Program-made: the position numbers and the translations under genes | Notes under the pieces: generated by a model | What the model saw: the letters and a program-made list of their open reading frames with translations, nothing else | Databases searched by the model: none | What the model was told of the DNA's origin: nothing | Assembly (NCBI GenBank): GCA_036383515.1 | Contig: DASVOE010000082.1 | Span: 1 to 64,000, forward strand | Length of the DNA: 64,000 bases | Direction: 5' to 3' | Origin: CADEDV01 sp036383515 | Lineage (GTDB): Bacteria > Bacteroidota > Bacteroidia > Chitinophagales > Chitinophagaceae | Part shown: positions 7,788-16,063 of the stretch, one piece after another | How the letters are laid out: the number at the start of each line of letters is the position of its first letter | How positions within the stretch are numbered: the stretch's first letter is position 1

Positions 7788-9923
7788 TTGAGCCCCTTCT
7801 ACTGTAAGCAATTTTTATTTCACTTCGTCTGTATTTTTTGTTTAATTAATATTGTTTCCGCCCAGACATACAGTGGCCCGGTAATTATTGCTACTTCAAA
7901 ATGGGCCACCTCTGATATGATAGTTGACTCCGGAGGAGATATTTTTTTCTGCGGTTATCAAAATCTCCCGGGAAGTTTTGATGGCAGGATATATAAAGTT
8001 AAAAAAACACCGACGGGCTACGACCCAAATCCGGTTCTTATTGCTTCTGGCCTGGGAGGAGTATGGGATCTGGTAATGGACCAAAATAGAAATCTGTTTT
8101 GTTTAGACTCTTATAATGGAAAGATCTTTAAGATAAGTTATACAGGAGGTGGCAACTATAGTAGTATTCCCGTTTCAATAACAACAATTCCATCGCCTAA
8201 CTGTATGGGTCTTGCTATAAATAAAACAAATGGAAATCTATACTTTGTTCATAATGTTTCAGGCAACATATATGAAATCGCAAATACCGGCGGAGTGTAT
8301 AGCACTACCCCAATTGTGATTGCTACAGGAATAGGGTCGCTTTCTGACATTACTATTGATAATGCAGAAAACCTCTACATAGTATCAGAATTTTATGGAA
8401 AATTACATAGCCTATCCAAGGTAAACGGCGTATACAGTACAGTTCCTTCACTATTAGTTTCAGGACTTAGCCACCCCACCGGTATTACTATTGACAATTG
8501 CGGCAATCTTTTTATATGCAACCAGGGTAACTTTACCATAACTGAAATCGTAAAGACAGGCAATACTTATAATCCTTCCCCAGTATTTATTACATCGGGA
8601 ATCATTTATCCCCAGGGTATCGCTGTTGATAGGGAAGGTAACCTGTTTTCTAATAATACCACTGTTGCTGATATTTATTTCGTGAAAAAGAATAACCCGC
8701 AGGTCAGTATTTCAACCCCCACTCTGCAAGTGTGTGCAAATAGCAATGTTGTCTTCACGGCCTCTGTTTCTAATACAGGTGTCGAAACTTTCCAATATCA
8801 ATGGAAAAAAAATGGAATTGATGTCGGTGCCAATACTCCTGCCTATTCCGACAATGCCTTAAACAATAATGATATTATTTCCTGTGATCTGATAGGTATA
8901 TCAAGTTGCTTTGTTGAGACCAGCGATAGTTTGCAAATGCTAATCACCACTTCGCAGCCACTTTCCATTTTAATTAATTCAAACGTCACTTCAGTTTGTA
9001 TGGGAGCCACGGTGTTGTTTAATGCAATAACGCCAGCTCCAAATAATTCCACCAGTTTTCAATGGAAAAAGAATGGCGTGAATGTGGGAACGAATACTAC
9101 TACATATTCTGATAATAATTTGAATAACGGAGATATCATCAATTGCGTTCTTACATCAAGGAGTAATTGTTTATTAACGACCACGGCCAATAGCAATAGT
9201 ATTGTAATAACTCTTCTACCCAAACCGGTTGTTTCGCTTGATAAATCAACAAGTTTATGTACAGACGGCACCAGGCAACTTGATGCAGGAAATTTCAAAA
9301 CATACTTATGGAGCGATGGAAGTGTACAGAGAACTCTTTCGATAAATAATTTTGGAACATACTATGTCACTGTGACAGATAACAATGGATGTACGGCGAG
9401 TGATACGGCAAAAATTACAACCTTATTACCCTCGCCTGCTGCTTTTTTACCACCTGATACTTCAATCTGCCTATTTGAGAATTTGGAATTAGGATCGTTA
9501 AGGCCTTATAACGGTTATTTATGGAACACTAATTCAGCAGCACCATCAATCAGCATAACGTCGCCTGGTTTGTATTGGCTGGAAGTTTTAGACAATAATA
9601 ACTGCAAAGGAAGGGACAGTATTTTAGTAAATCCGAAACAATGTATGACAGGGTTTTACATTCCTTCTGGTTTTACTCCGAATAGTGATGGTAAAAATGA
9701 CAAGTTTAGACCTTTATTGTCTGGCAACATAAAGCTATACAAGTTTACTATTTACAATCGTTGGGGCCAGGTAGTTTTTCAAACAACTGAGATCAGTAAA
9801 GGTTGGGATGGAACATTTAGTGGTAATAACCAGGATTCAAATGTTTTTATCTGGAAGTGCACATATCAATTAGAGGGTGAAAAAACAAAAATGGAGAAAG
9901 GAACTGTAATGCTTATCAGATGA
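7788..9923 (+). CDS. Type IX-secreted propeller/Ig protein with CHU_C sorting domain
   Basis: A 711-residue secreted protein. Order of domains: signal peptide (residues 1-26, ending VSAQ); a six- or seven-bladed propeller of SMP-30/NHL type, about 27-310, with repeated GL.H/SPTGITIDNCGNLFI-type motifs; two Ig-like repeats sharing QWKKNGxxVGxNT and D.IxC, about 320-475; a third module with CTDGTRQLDAG and GCTASDT; and a C-terminal gliding-motility domain (about 625-711) with IPSGFTPNSDGKND, IYNRWGQVVFQ and GWDGTF. That last domain is the type B signal for type IX secretion. The start is unusual: the ATG at 7761 in the same frame is followed by TAA at 7779, so translation would have to begin at the TTG at 7788. 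The domain calls are firm; the ligand is unknown. Confidence 0.88.
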   Translation: MSPFYCKQFLFHFVCIFCLINIVSAQTYSGPVIIATSKWATSDMIVDSGGDIFFCGYQNLPGSFDGRIYKVKKTPTGYDPNPVLIASGLGGVWDLVMDQNRNLFCLDSYNGKIFKISYTGGGNYSSIPVSITTIPSPNCMGLAINKTNGNLYFVHNVSGNIYEIANTGGVYSTTPIVIATGIGSLSDITIDNAENLYIVSEFYGKLHSLSKVNGVYSTVPSLLVSGLSHPTGITIDNCGNLFICNQGNFTITEIVKTGNTYNPSPVFITSGIIYPQGIAVDREGNLFSNNTTVADIYFVKKNNPQVSISTPTLQVCANSNVVFTASVSNTGVETFQYQWKKNGIDVGANTPAYSDNALNNNDIISCDLIGISSCFVETSDSLQMLITTSQPLSILINSNVTSVCMGATVLFNAITPAPNNSTSFQWKKNGVNVGTNTTTYSDNNLNNGDIINCVLTSRSNCLLTTTANSNSIVITLLPKPVVSLDKSTSLCTDGTRQLDAGNFKTYLWSDGSVQRTLSINNFGTYYVTVTDNNGCTASDTAKITTLLPSPAAFLPPDTSICLFENLELGSLRPYNGYLWNTNSAAPSISITSPGLYWLEVLDNNNCKGRDSILVNPKQCMTGFYIPSGFTPNSDGKNDKFRPLLSGNIKLYKFTIYNRWGQVVFQTTEISKGWDGTFSGNNQDSNVFIWKCTYQLEGEKTKMEKGTVMLIR

Positions 9924-10003
9924 TACCGGCAAGCCCGGGACGGAAAAACCTGCTTATCAAAGAACTTCACATTCCCTTCACCGAAACTGAAGTACCGGTC
10001 GCC

Positions 10004-10085
10004 CGAGATCAAGCATGATAAACGGGGTTATGCAGTAAGTCTTTCACATTGTAAAAGTATCTGTTTTGGATATTTGTTGTTATCC
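10004..10085 (+). repeat. Dispersed repeat family R3, copy 2
   Basis: Shares GCATGATAAACGGGGTTATGCA-like sequence and GTAAAAGTATCTGTTTTGG with positions 1-82. A separate piece at 10155-10183 (TATCTTCCACCACCAGGC) matches only the left end of the R1 family. The rest of 9924-10280 shows no gene. Confidence 0.5.
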
Positions 10086-10280
10086 CGGTAATGCGAGTAT
10101 TCTTTTATGTCGTCGCAGAATACTGAGCTCTGAACTTGTCAAAGAGTCGAAAGTATCTTCCACCACCAGGCTTTTTAAGTTTCTAAAATAATGAATTTGT
10201 ATAGTTGCTGAACCAATCAGATGCCATCTGCTTTAGGAAAGCCGGCCTTAGTTTGCAGCCTAGACCAATCCCGGAAATTC

Positions 10281-10775
10281 TCAAAAAGCCTTTTTCCCTT
10301 TTGCCTTTGCTTCCTCTACATAACCATTAAAGGAAATACTCTGACGGTTTGTACTTATAACCTGGAGGGTAGCTGTGCCGTTATTAAAAACCTCCAGGAA
10401 TAATTGCTGTACTTCCGGAGCGTCTTTTGGTCTAATGGTTATTTCCCATCACTTTTCATCTTTCACCGGGTTGTATTCAAACTTCGGTGAAGTGAATTTA
10501 ATTCCTCCTTCTGATGGATTAATAGGTGCAACATAAGCACGGCCAAAGTATGGCAGGTAAGAAATTATTGTATCTCTTGAAACGGTGAGATCATACTCGG
10601 ATGTTAGTTGACGACTGACACTATTTTGCGGATTAACCGTTCGGGCCTTGAAAATATAATTCCGGGATTCAATCATTGTGTTAACCTCATCTGGTTTTTT
10701 ATTCTGTGCTTTTATTATTGATGACCCTGCCATTACACTTGCTGCAAAGAGCAGGAAAACTTTTATATTTTTCAT
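10281..10775 (-). pseudogene. DUF4251 secreted protein gene with an in-frame TGA
   Basis: The start codon at 10775 opens a 108-residue frame with a signal peptide (MKNIKVFLLFAASVMAGS...KAQ), then the DUF4251 core, including IESRNYIFKARTVNP, YDLTVSRDTIISYLPYFGRA and GGIKFTSPKFEY. The frame stops at TGA (10449-10451). In the same frame the family continues without a gap: WEITIRPKDAPEVQQLFLEV, FNNGTATLQV, STNRQSISFNGYV, then KGKKAF and a final TGA at 10281-10283. Read through, the protein would be 163 or 164 residues, the normal length for DUF4251. A single change (for example GGA to TGA, giving K-G-W) explains it. It is either a fresh pseudogene, a sequencing error or a readthrough site. DUF4251 has no known function. 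Confidence 0.88.
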
Positions 10776-10857
10776 GACGTTTTTATTTTTAATATGATAA
10801 GAACGTCAGAAAATGTGCCAATAAAAAGAGAGGGAGTGTTAATTTCTGATAGCTGAG

Positions 10858-10980
10858 TTTTCTTCCACCACCAGATTTTTTTGAATCTCGCAGGCGTACT
10901 GAAGGGTTTGTATTTATTCGTGTGGTGGGTGGAGGGCAAACACCAGCATGGCGTAAAATCATCTGCCTTTATTATGGCAT
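10858..10980 (+). repeat. Dispersed repeat family R1, copy b
   Basis: TCTTCCACCACCAG, a T-run, AATCTCGCAGGCGTACTGAAGGG and then TATTTATTCGTGTGGTGGGTGGAGGGC. The left CCACCACC and right GGTGGGTGG can pair, so the unit may form a long hairpin. One frame reads GLYLFVWWVEGKHQHGV. It matches 13560-13740 best. The intergenic region 10776-11157 holds nothing else that I can name. Confidence 0.65.
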
Positions 10981-11157
10981 AAGAATTTTGATATCGCTTA
11001 TATCAGTCGAATTATTTGGTCTGCTCCTTCGGGAATGGCTCAAGATTTTTTATACTCTTTATTAATTTGAAAAAAGGAACACTAACGACAACGGGGAAGC
11101 AGGTTAATCAGATTTTCCATATTTTTAATCACCCCTTTCTTAAATAAGTACCTGTTT

Positions 11158-11787
11158 ATGACAAAAATACTATTACCTGCAGCAACAATTACTTGCGGAC
11201 TTTGCATACTGATCATGTCTTGCGGAAAACATATCTATATGATGAAGACGAGCGAAATAAATGATTATGCAGTCAACGCAAGAGAAGTCCGTCCTCATGT
11301 ATTTGTAGTATATGAAAACGGCGATACCGTCAAAGGCACCATTTTAAAAAAACACCACAATATCCTAAATGGCAAAGATGCGTGGGCTCTTGATGGAAAA
11401 GATATACCATTGGAGCATATACATTCATACCAGGACGAGTATGGGTACAGGTTGGGGCGTTATTCAAGGTTGCTAAAGGGAAAGTTGAGTCTTTATTTAT
11501 ACCAGGTAGATAATTCCCGGCTTGTTTCTCATTACAAGGAAAGTTCGAAAACATTTGTTGCAGAAATGAGCGGCGGTACAGAAACTACTTTTTATATGGG
11601 CATTAATGAAGATATTCAATTGATCACTTATAGTTCATTGACCCAAATGATGAAGAATTGCCAGCCTGCAATAACGCAAATAGATGCAGAATTCGGAACC
11701 GGCGTATGGAGGAAAAAACCTTCTTATGGTATTAATGATTACAGGGCTTTGATCAGGATAATCAATATCTATAATAAATGTAATTGA
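11158..11787 (+). CDS. Hypothetical lipoprotein
   Basis: A 209-residue protein with a signal peptide and lipobox (CILIMSCGKH), so a probable lipoprotein with Cys near residue 22. The mature part has a FVVYENGDTVKGTI segment that resembles the strand pattern of small Bacteroidota beta-barrel-like lipoproteins, followed by Tyr-rich strands (YLYQVDNSRLVSHY). No family is recognised. It is monocistronic, flanked upstream by an R1 repeat and downstream by 210 bases without a gene. The palindrome CCTGCCGGCAGG at about 11878-11889 lies downstream of it. Confidence 0.7.
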   Translation: MTKILLPAATITCGLCILIMSCGKHIYMMKTSEINDYAVNAREVRPHVFVVYENGDTVKGTILKKHHNILNGKDAWALDGKDIPLEHIHSYQDEYGYRLGRYSRLLKGKLSLYLYQVDNSRLVSHYKESSKTFVAEMSGGTETTFYMGINEDIQLITYSSLTQMMKNCQPAITQIDAEFGTGVWRKKPSYGINDYRALIRIINIYNKCN

Positions 11788-11999
11788 ATTCTCAATCGAA
11801 TTATTTTGTTCTTATATTTTTGAAACTGATTTCAATAAGCAGTTTTTCCTGTCTCTTCGGAACAAACTAAACATAACCCTGCCGGCAGGCCCCAACCGGG
11901 GCATGTTACTTTTGTTTACTGAACACTGCTTAAGCGGAAAAAGTCTTCATGGCAACAGTATAAGATGTAATACTAGGGCAGAACGGCGGCAACCTTCAT

Positions 12000-13511
12000 T
12001 TACTGTTCTGTAATTTTCAAAAGCTTATTTTCTGATGTGTTTGTTACAAATACTACTCCATTGCTATCAACTGCCACTCCATATGGCCCAAAGAAATTTG
12101 CATCCACGGTATAAGAACTTACATTAGCCAGATAAGTAGTCACAATACCCGCAGCATTAATTTTCCTGATGGCATTATTCTTCACATCGGCGATATAAAT
12201 ATTTCCGTTATTGTCTACAGCAATGCTTGATGGATTATGGAAAGTTGCCGTTGCACCAGGCCCATTATTAAATCCTGAAACATTCCAAACACCGGCAACA
12301 GTAGTTACAGTGCCTGATGGGGTAATTTTGCTGATAAGTTGAGTTCCCCTGTCACACACATACATATTTCCGGCGTTATCTAATGTAACATCATAAATAT
12401 CCCTGAAACTACCAGTACTACCTAAATCTGTTATAAGACCTGCCGGTGATATTTTTCGCACCGCTGTTATACTCGGAGATGCCAGGTATATAAAACCCTG
12501 TGCATCGACAGCAATACCGGTCGGTTGAATAACGCCTGATGATAAAAAGGTGGTAACAACACCTTCGGGTGTGATCTTGCGGACATTATTGTTATCAAAG
12601 TCAGCTGCATAAACATTCCCTGCAACATCTGTAGCCACATCATACACATAGTCAAATAAGGCATTAGAGCCTGTTCCATTTACGTTACCGTATACCTGAT
12701 ATTTTCCTGCCAGGGTTGTAACGACACCCGGTGTTGTTACTTTTCTTATCGTGGCACCAGCCAGGTCTGCAATATAAATATTCCCCGAAGCGTCGATAGC
12801 CAGCCCGGTAGGTAAAGCAAAAGATGCATTGGTACCGACACCATTGGCAGATCCTACAAAACCTGAACCGGCGATCACTGTTGCTACAGTGGATGGCTCA
12901 TAGGTAAACAGTGGTCCGTTTACGGTAATACCATTTAATTTTACGGATACATTGCCTGTTCCGGCACCCACCGGAACTTTGGCCAGGATACTTGTGATGG
13001 TGACACTGATAATGGTGGCTTCAACACCATTAAAATAAACATTATTCAATGCGGAAGTGGGACTAAACCCGGTTCCCGTTATAGTCACCGTTGTATTTGC
13101 AGGCCCATGATCAGGACTTATGTTAGTAATGGCTAAAACTTCGGTTACCCGTTGGGTAATTGTGAGAGTTGCGTTGGCGTTACCCGTAGACGACACTATA
13201 TTCATGGTTACAGTTCTGTTACTGCCCGTATTATTTTGTTCAAGAACTTTTACTATAATTCTTTTATTACCTGTGCCACTGGTAGCGTTTACTCCTATCC
13301 AGGATGGAGTTGAAGGTGAAAAAGAAATGCTCCACGCAGCATTGGATTGCAGGTAGAAGGAATCTGATGAATTAACGATGCCCGGCAATGACAAGCTTGA
13401 AATGTCTGTCTTCACAGTAACAACCGAAGATGGCGGGTTTGGTTCTGATGTCCTATTACATCCGGATAACAGAACGAGCGCCAGGAGCAGGAGGATTGAT
13501 AAGAATTTCAT
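12000..13511 (-). CDS. Lipoprotein with BACON, IPT/TIG and NHL-propeller domains
   Basis: A 503-residue lipoprotein (signal MKFLSILLLLALVLLSGCNR, Cys18 acylated). Residues about 35-125 form a BACON domain (SNAAWSISFSPSTPSWIGV and SGTGNKRIIVKV). Residues about 130-205 form an IPT/TIG domain (ISPDHGPANTTVTITGTGF). Residues about 215-503 hold five or six NHL repeats of the form PTGLAIDASGNIYIADxxxxxIRKI. Such proteins sit on the cell surface and bind glycans or mucins through BACON and partners through the propeller; that role is family knowledge. No SusC/SusD gene is next to it, so it is not in an obvious polysaccharide-utilisation locus. Starts at ATG. Confidence 0.88.
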   Translation of the reverse strand: MKFLSILLLLALVLLSGCNRTSEPNPPSSVVTVKTDISSLSLPGIVNSSDSFYLQSNAAWSISFSPSTPSWIGVNATSGTGNKRIIVKVLEQNNTGSNRTVTMNIVSSTGNANATLTITQRVTEVLAITNISPDHGPANTTVTITGTGFSPTSALNNVYFNGVEATIISVTITSILAKVPVGAGTGNVSVKLNGITVNGPLFTYEPSTVATVIAGSGFVGSANGVGTNASFALPTGLAIDASGNIYIADLAGATIRKVTTPGVVTTLAGKYQVYGNVNGTGSNALFDYVYDVATDVAGNVYAADFDNNNVRKITPEGVVTTFLSSGVIQPTGIAVDAQGFIYLASPSITAVRKISPAGLITDLGSTGSFRDIYDVTLDNAGNMYVCDRGTQLISKITPSGTVTTVAGVWNVSGFNNGPGATATFHNPSSIAVDNNGNIYIADVKNNAIRKINAAGIVTTYLANVSSYTVDANFFGPYGVAVDSNGVVFVTNTSENKLLKITEQ

Positions 13512-13559
13512 AAGTAATTAGTACAAGATAAGAAAAATCCTTTGCGCCGTGGCGAATGT

Positions 13560-13742
13560 TTTCTTTCACCCGCCACCGATTTTTTTTGAATCCCGTAAGC
13601 ATAATTAAGGGTTTTTATTTATTCGTGTGGTTGGTGGAGGACAAACCTGCCTACCGTCAGGCAAGAATCAACCACGACGTATTATTTTTATTTTACTGAA
13701 TACCCGCCACGGCGGAAAACGTAAGGATGTGGTTTCGTAATT
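13560..13742 (+). repeat. Dispersed repeat family R1, copy c
   Basis: TTCACCCGCCACCGA, a T-run, AATCCCGTAAGCATAATTAAGGG, then TTATTTATTCGTGTGGTTGGTGGAGG. A small insertion with the stem TGCCT/AGGCA (about 13640-13655) interrupts the copy. The right end (ACCCGCCACGGCGGAAAACG...GGATGTGGTTT) aligns with the right end of the copy at 19060-19235 and runs directly into the truncated regulator gene. Confidence 0.65.
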
Positions 13743-14033
13743 CTGCAGACTGTATCTGCATTGGAGCAGAAAGAGGCATTGGATGAAGATATGCTGGAGA
13801 AAGTAGCGAAGGCTTTGAAGATTACTCCAGATTCAATTAAATCATTTAGTGAAGAAAGTACAATCAATATTATATCCAACACTTTTAGTAGTGATGATAC
13901 TTCAACAATGCATGCTGTCAATTATTATCCCACTTTTAATGCATTAGAAAAAATGATAGACTTATATGAGGCGTTACTTAAAAGTGAAAGAGAGAAGATT
14001 GCTTTGTTAGAGAAGATGATGGATAAGGAATAA
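13743..14033 (+). pseudogene. XRE-family regulator, 5' half missing
   Basis: The open frame reads LQTVSALEQKEALDEDMLEKVAKALKITPDSIKSFSEE and continues through INIISNTFSSDDTSTMHAVNYYPTFNALEKMIDLYEALLK to a Glu/Lys-rich end. This is the typical C-terminal two-thirds of a Bacteroidota XRE-type helix-turn-helix protein of about 120-130 residues. The usual N-terminal part, with the first helices and the recognition helix, is absent, because the R1 repeat abuts the frame. There is no ATG before the ALEQKE segment; only a TTG at 13761 could start it, giving a 90-residue protein without a complete DNA-binding domain. Probably non-functional. Confidence 0.75.
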
Positions 14034-14170
14034 TTTATAACCAAGTCAAAGGTTAGCTTCAGCAATTATGCAGCATCTAAATACGTCTTTTATTTTTATT
14101 TTAACAGGGGTTGTTCTTGTAACCATCATTGATGCCGCAGGTTCAATATGTCACGCAAATTAAACTTTAG

Positions 14171-14449
14171 CTATGGCTACTTTTCAGTTCTATCTTTTTA
14201 GCTTATATATTTATCGGATATTTAATGTGGGAGAAGACAAACAGTATGCTGACTACAATGATTATTGTTATGCTGATTGGTTTTTATGATGGAACTGTTG
14301 GCTGGAAAATTTCTCAAAAACTACAGGCCAATTATGGACAGAAAAGTAAAGAATTAGTTTCTAAGGTTACCATCGCACACTCCATATTTACCGGAGTTAT
14401 GTTTTCAATTATATATGGCTGGATAGGGATTTTTTTAGCCAGTTGGTAA
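14171..14449 (+). pseudogene. Small membrane protein, start codon missing or frameshifted
   Basis: An ATG at 14225 gives a 74-residue protein with two hydrophobic segments (MLTTMIIVMLIGFYDG and IFTGVMFSIIYGWIGIFLA). The same frame is open back to 14171 and there encodes another coherent membrane segment (LWLLLFSSIFLAYIFIGYLM) with no usable start. An ATG at 14173 lies in another frame, overlapping it. A single base shift would join MATF to this segment. The gene therefore looks complete only if a frameshift is assumed. No family is recognised. Confidence 0.35.
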
Positions 14450-14461
14450 CAATTTTTTAAA

Positions 14462-14515
14462 GCTGGCTTGAGTCACAGACATCAGGACTGCGACTGATTT
14501 TTTTTATCTACCGAA
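14462..14515 (+). repeat. Dispersed repeat family R2, copy c
   Basis: GCTGGCTTGAGTCACAGACATCAGGAC, then TGCGACTGA and eight T. It matches 7555-7615 at most positions. Confidence 0.5.
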
Positions 14516-14574
14516 AACACTACGGATAGCCTGAGAATATCATGAAGCTTCACAATTTAGAATTGATCCCTTTA

Positions 14575-15674
14575 TTAATTTTTTAAAGCCTCCAAAGATT
14601 TTTCCAATTGTTTTGGTAATAAATCTCTACCGATGATCTTTCCTTGCCCATCAATTAAAAAGTTATCGGGTATTGTAGCGACACAATAGATAAGAGCAGC
14701 TTCATTGGCCCAACCTTTTAGATCACTTATATTGATCCATTTGAATTTCCCAGTTTTTATGAAATTTCCCCATTTTGATTCATCCTCGTCAAGAAAAATC
14801 GCAATAATTTCAAATCCAGTATTTTTATATTTCTCATACACTTCTTTAAAATAAGGCGCTTCCGCTCTGCATGGCCCACACCAGGAAGCCCAAAAAAGAA
14901 ATAATACAGTTTTACCTTTATAATAATTTATGTTTACTTCTTTATTTTTTTCATCTTTCATACTGAAGGATGGAGCCTGGTCTCCAATTTTTACTTCTCT
15001 ATATAGTCGAATGGATTTAAGAATAATCTCACCATTTTCAGAATTCTGTTGATCCTTGCTCAATTTCGCAAATAGTTTCAACGTTTCTTCGGTAGTAAAA
15101 GATTTGCTTCTTGTTTCAATTGACAATAAATTGCTGCTTATATATGAAGCTGGGTGGGAAACGATGAAATCAATTTTTTTCTTTTTAAGTTGCTGGTGCC
15201 GGATAGGTATAAAATCAAATGAAGAAGTATCAGCGCTTTTTGATTGATACGCCCGCTTCAATTGTGATTCAGCCATTTTCAGTTTATCTTGATCCTTTTT
15301 TATAAATTTCAAGAATTCAACATAATCATTTTGAGTCTGTGAGCCAATAAATTTTAAATTATCAAGATCTTCAAAAGACCCCCTGATTTGTATCCTCTTG
15401 TTTTCGATATAAAAAAGAAATTATTTTTTTTATCCGAAGATAATATTCCCAATCCTTCGAGGTCAATTGATTTTTTACTATACACAAAATTCAGCCTTCC
15501 ATTTTTGCTGATTTGAGAGTCGATATAATTCCCATCAGTTAAATAAAACAGCTCATGATCAGGAAGATTATTAAGTGCGATGTCGATTTTTACTTTCTTA
15601 TTTTGTGCGAACAAGGTCCCGGGTAATAGGATTAATAAATATTTAAAAAGAGTACAGAAATTAGATATTTTCAT
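14575..15674 (-). pseudogene. TlpA-like thiol-disulfide oxidoreductase with DUF4369 domain, frameshifted
   Basis: Two frames make up one family protein. The ATG at 15674 opens a 106-residue frame with a signal peptide (...LLPGTLFAQ) and the first part of a DUF4369 domain (DHELFYLTDGNYIDSQISKNG). It goes out of frame at the run of six A at 15411-15416 (T on the coding strand). With one more T the sequence continues as FFFYIENKRIQIRGSFEDLD, then FIGSQTQNDYVEF, and enters the 245-residue downstream frame. That frame has a TlpA-like domain (GDQAPSFSMKDEKNKEV, active site WASWCGPCRAE, TIPDNFLIDGQGKI) and no ATG of its own. The joined protein would have about 366 residues, normal for periplasmic thioredoxins of Bacteroidota. 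The cause may be a real mutation, slipped-strand variation or a base-calling error. Confidence 0.87.
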
Positions 15675-16063
15675 ATTTCAAATATACGTATGTAATAAGG
15701 AAAACTTTTGAATAAGCTTTCAATCCTCCTGCCGGAAGAATACAAATATTCATCAGTGATATTTTATCTTACAGAAATAGATAATAGGCTCTCACATCGC
15801 CAGGAGTGATCTGCAGATCAGTGGTTGGCGGAGGAGAAACATTATGGGGTACCGTTTTATGCAGCTTTCGCTCATTTGGTGACCGTTACAGGAAAATATT
15901 TTACCCCTTAAAATTATTTTCAATTCCATCCGCTTCGCCTGGAAAGGATTCAGGGGTATACGCCGTAGCAGATGTTTGTCTTCCACCCGTTAATTATACC
16001 AATCTCTTCCGCCACGAATCTCCCCGCATAAACACTTTTGAGCCGATGTATGGGCCAACAGAA
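15675..16063. other. Intergenic region with a weak R1-like segment
   Basis: The segment 15822-15865 (GTGGTTGGCGGAGGAGAAACA...ATGGGGTACCGTTTTAT) resembles the right part of the R1 core. The remainder has open frames on both strands that look random. CAAATATA at 15679-15686 reads as TATATTTG on the minus strand and could be a -7 box for the gene ending at 15674, but no -33 element is apparent. Confidence 0.4.

Noticed and set aside
10221..10403. 60-codon plus-strand frame
   Set aside because: It is antisense to the lost 3' part of the DUF4251 gene.
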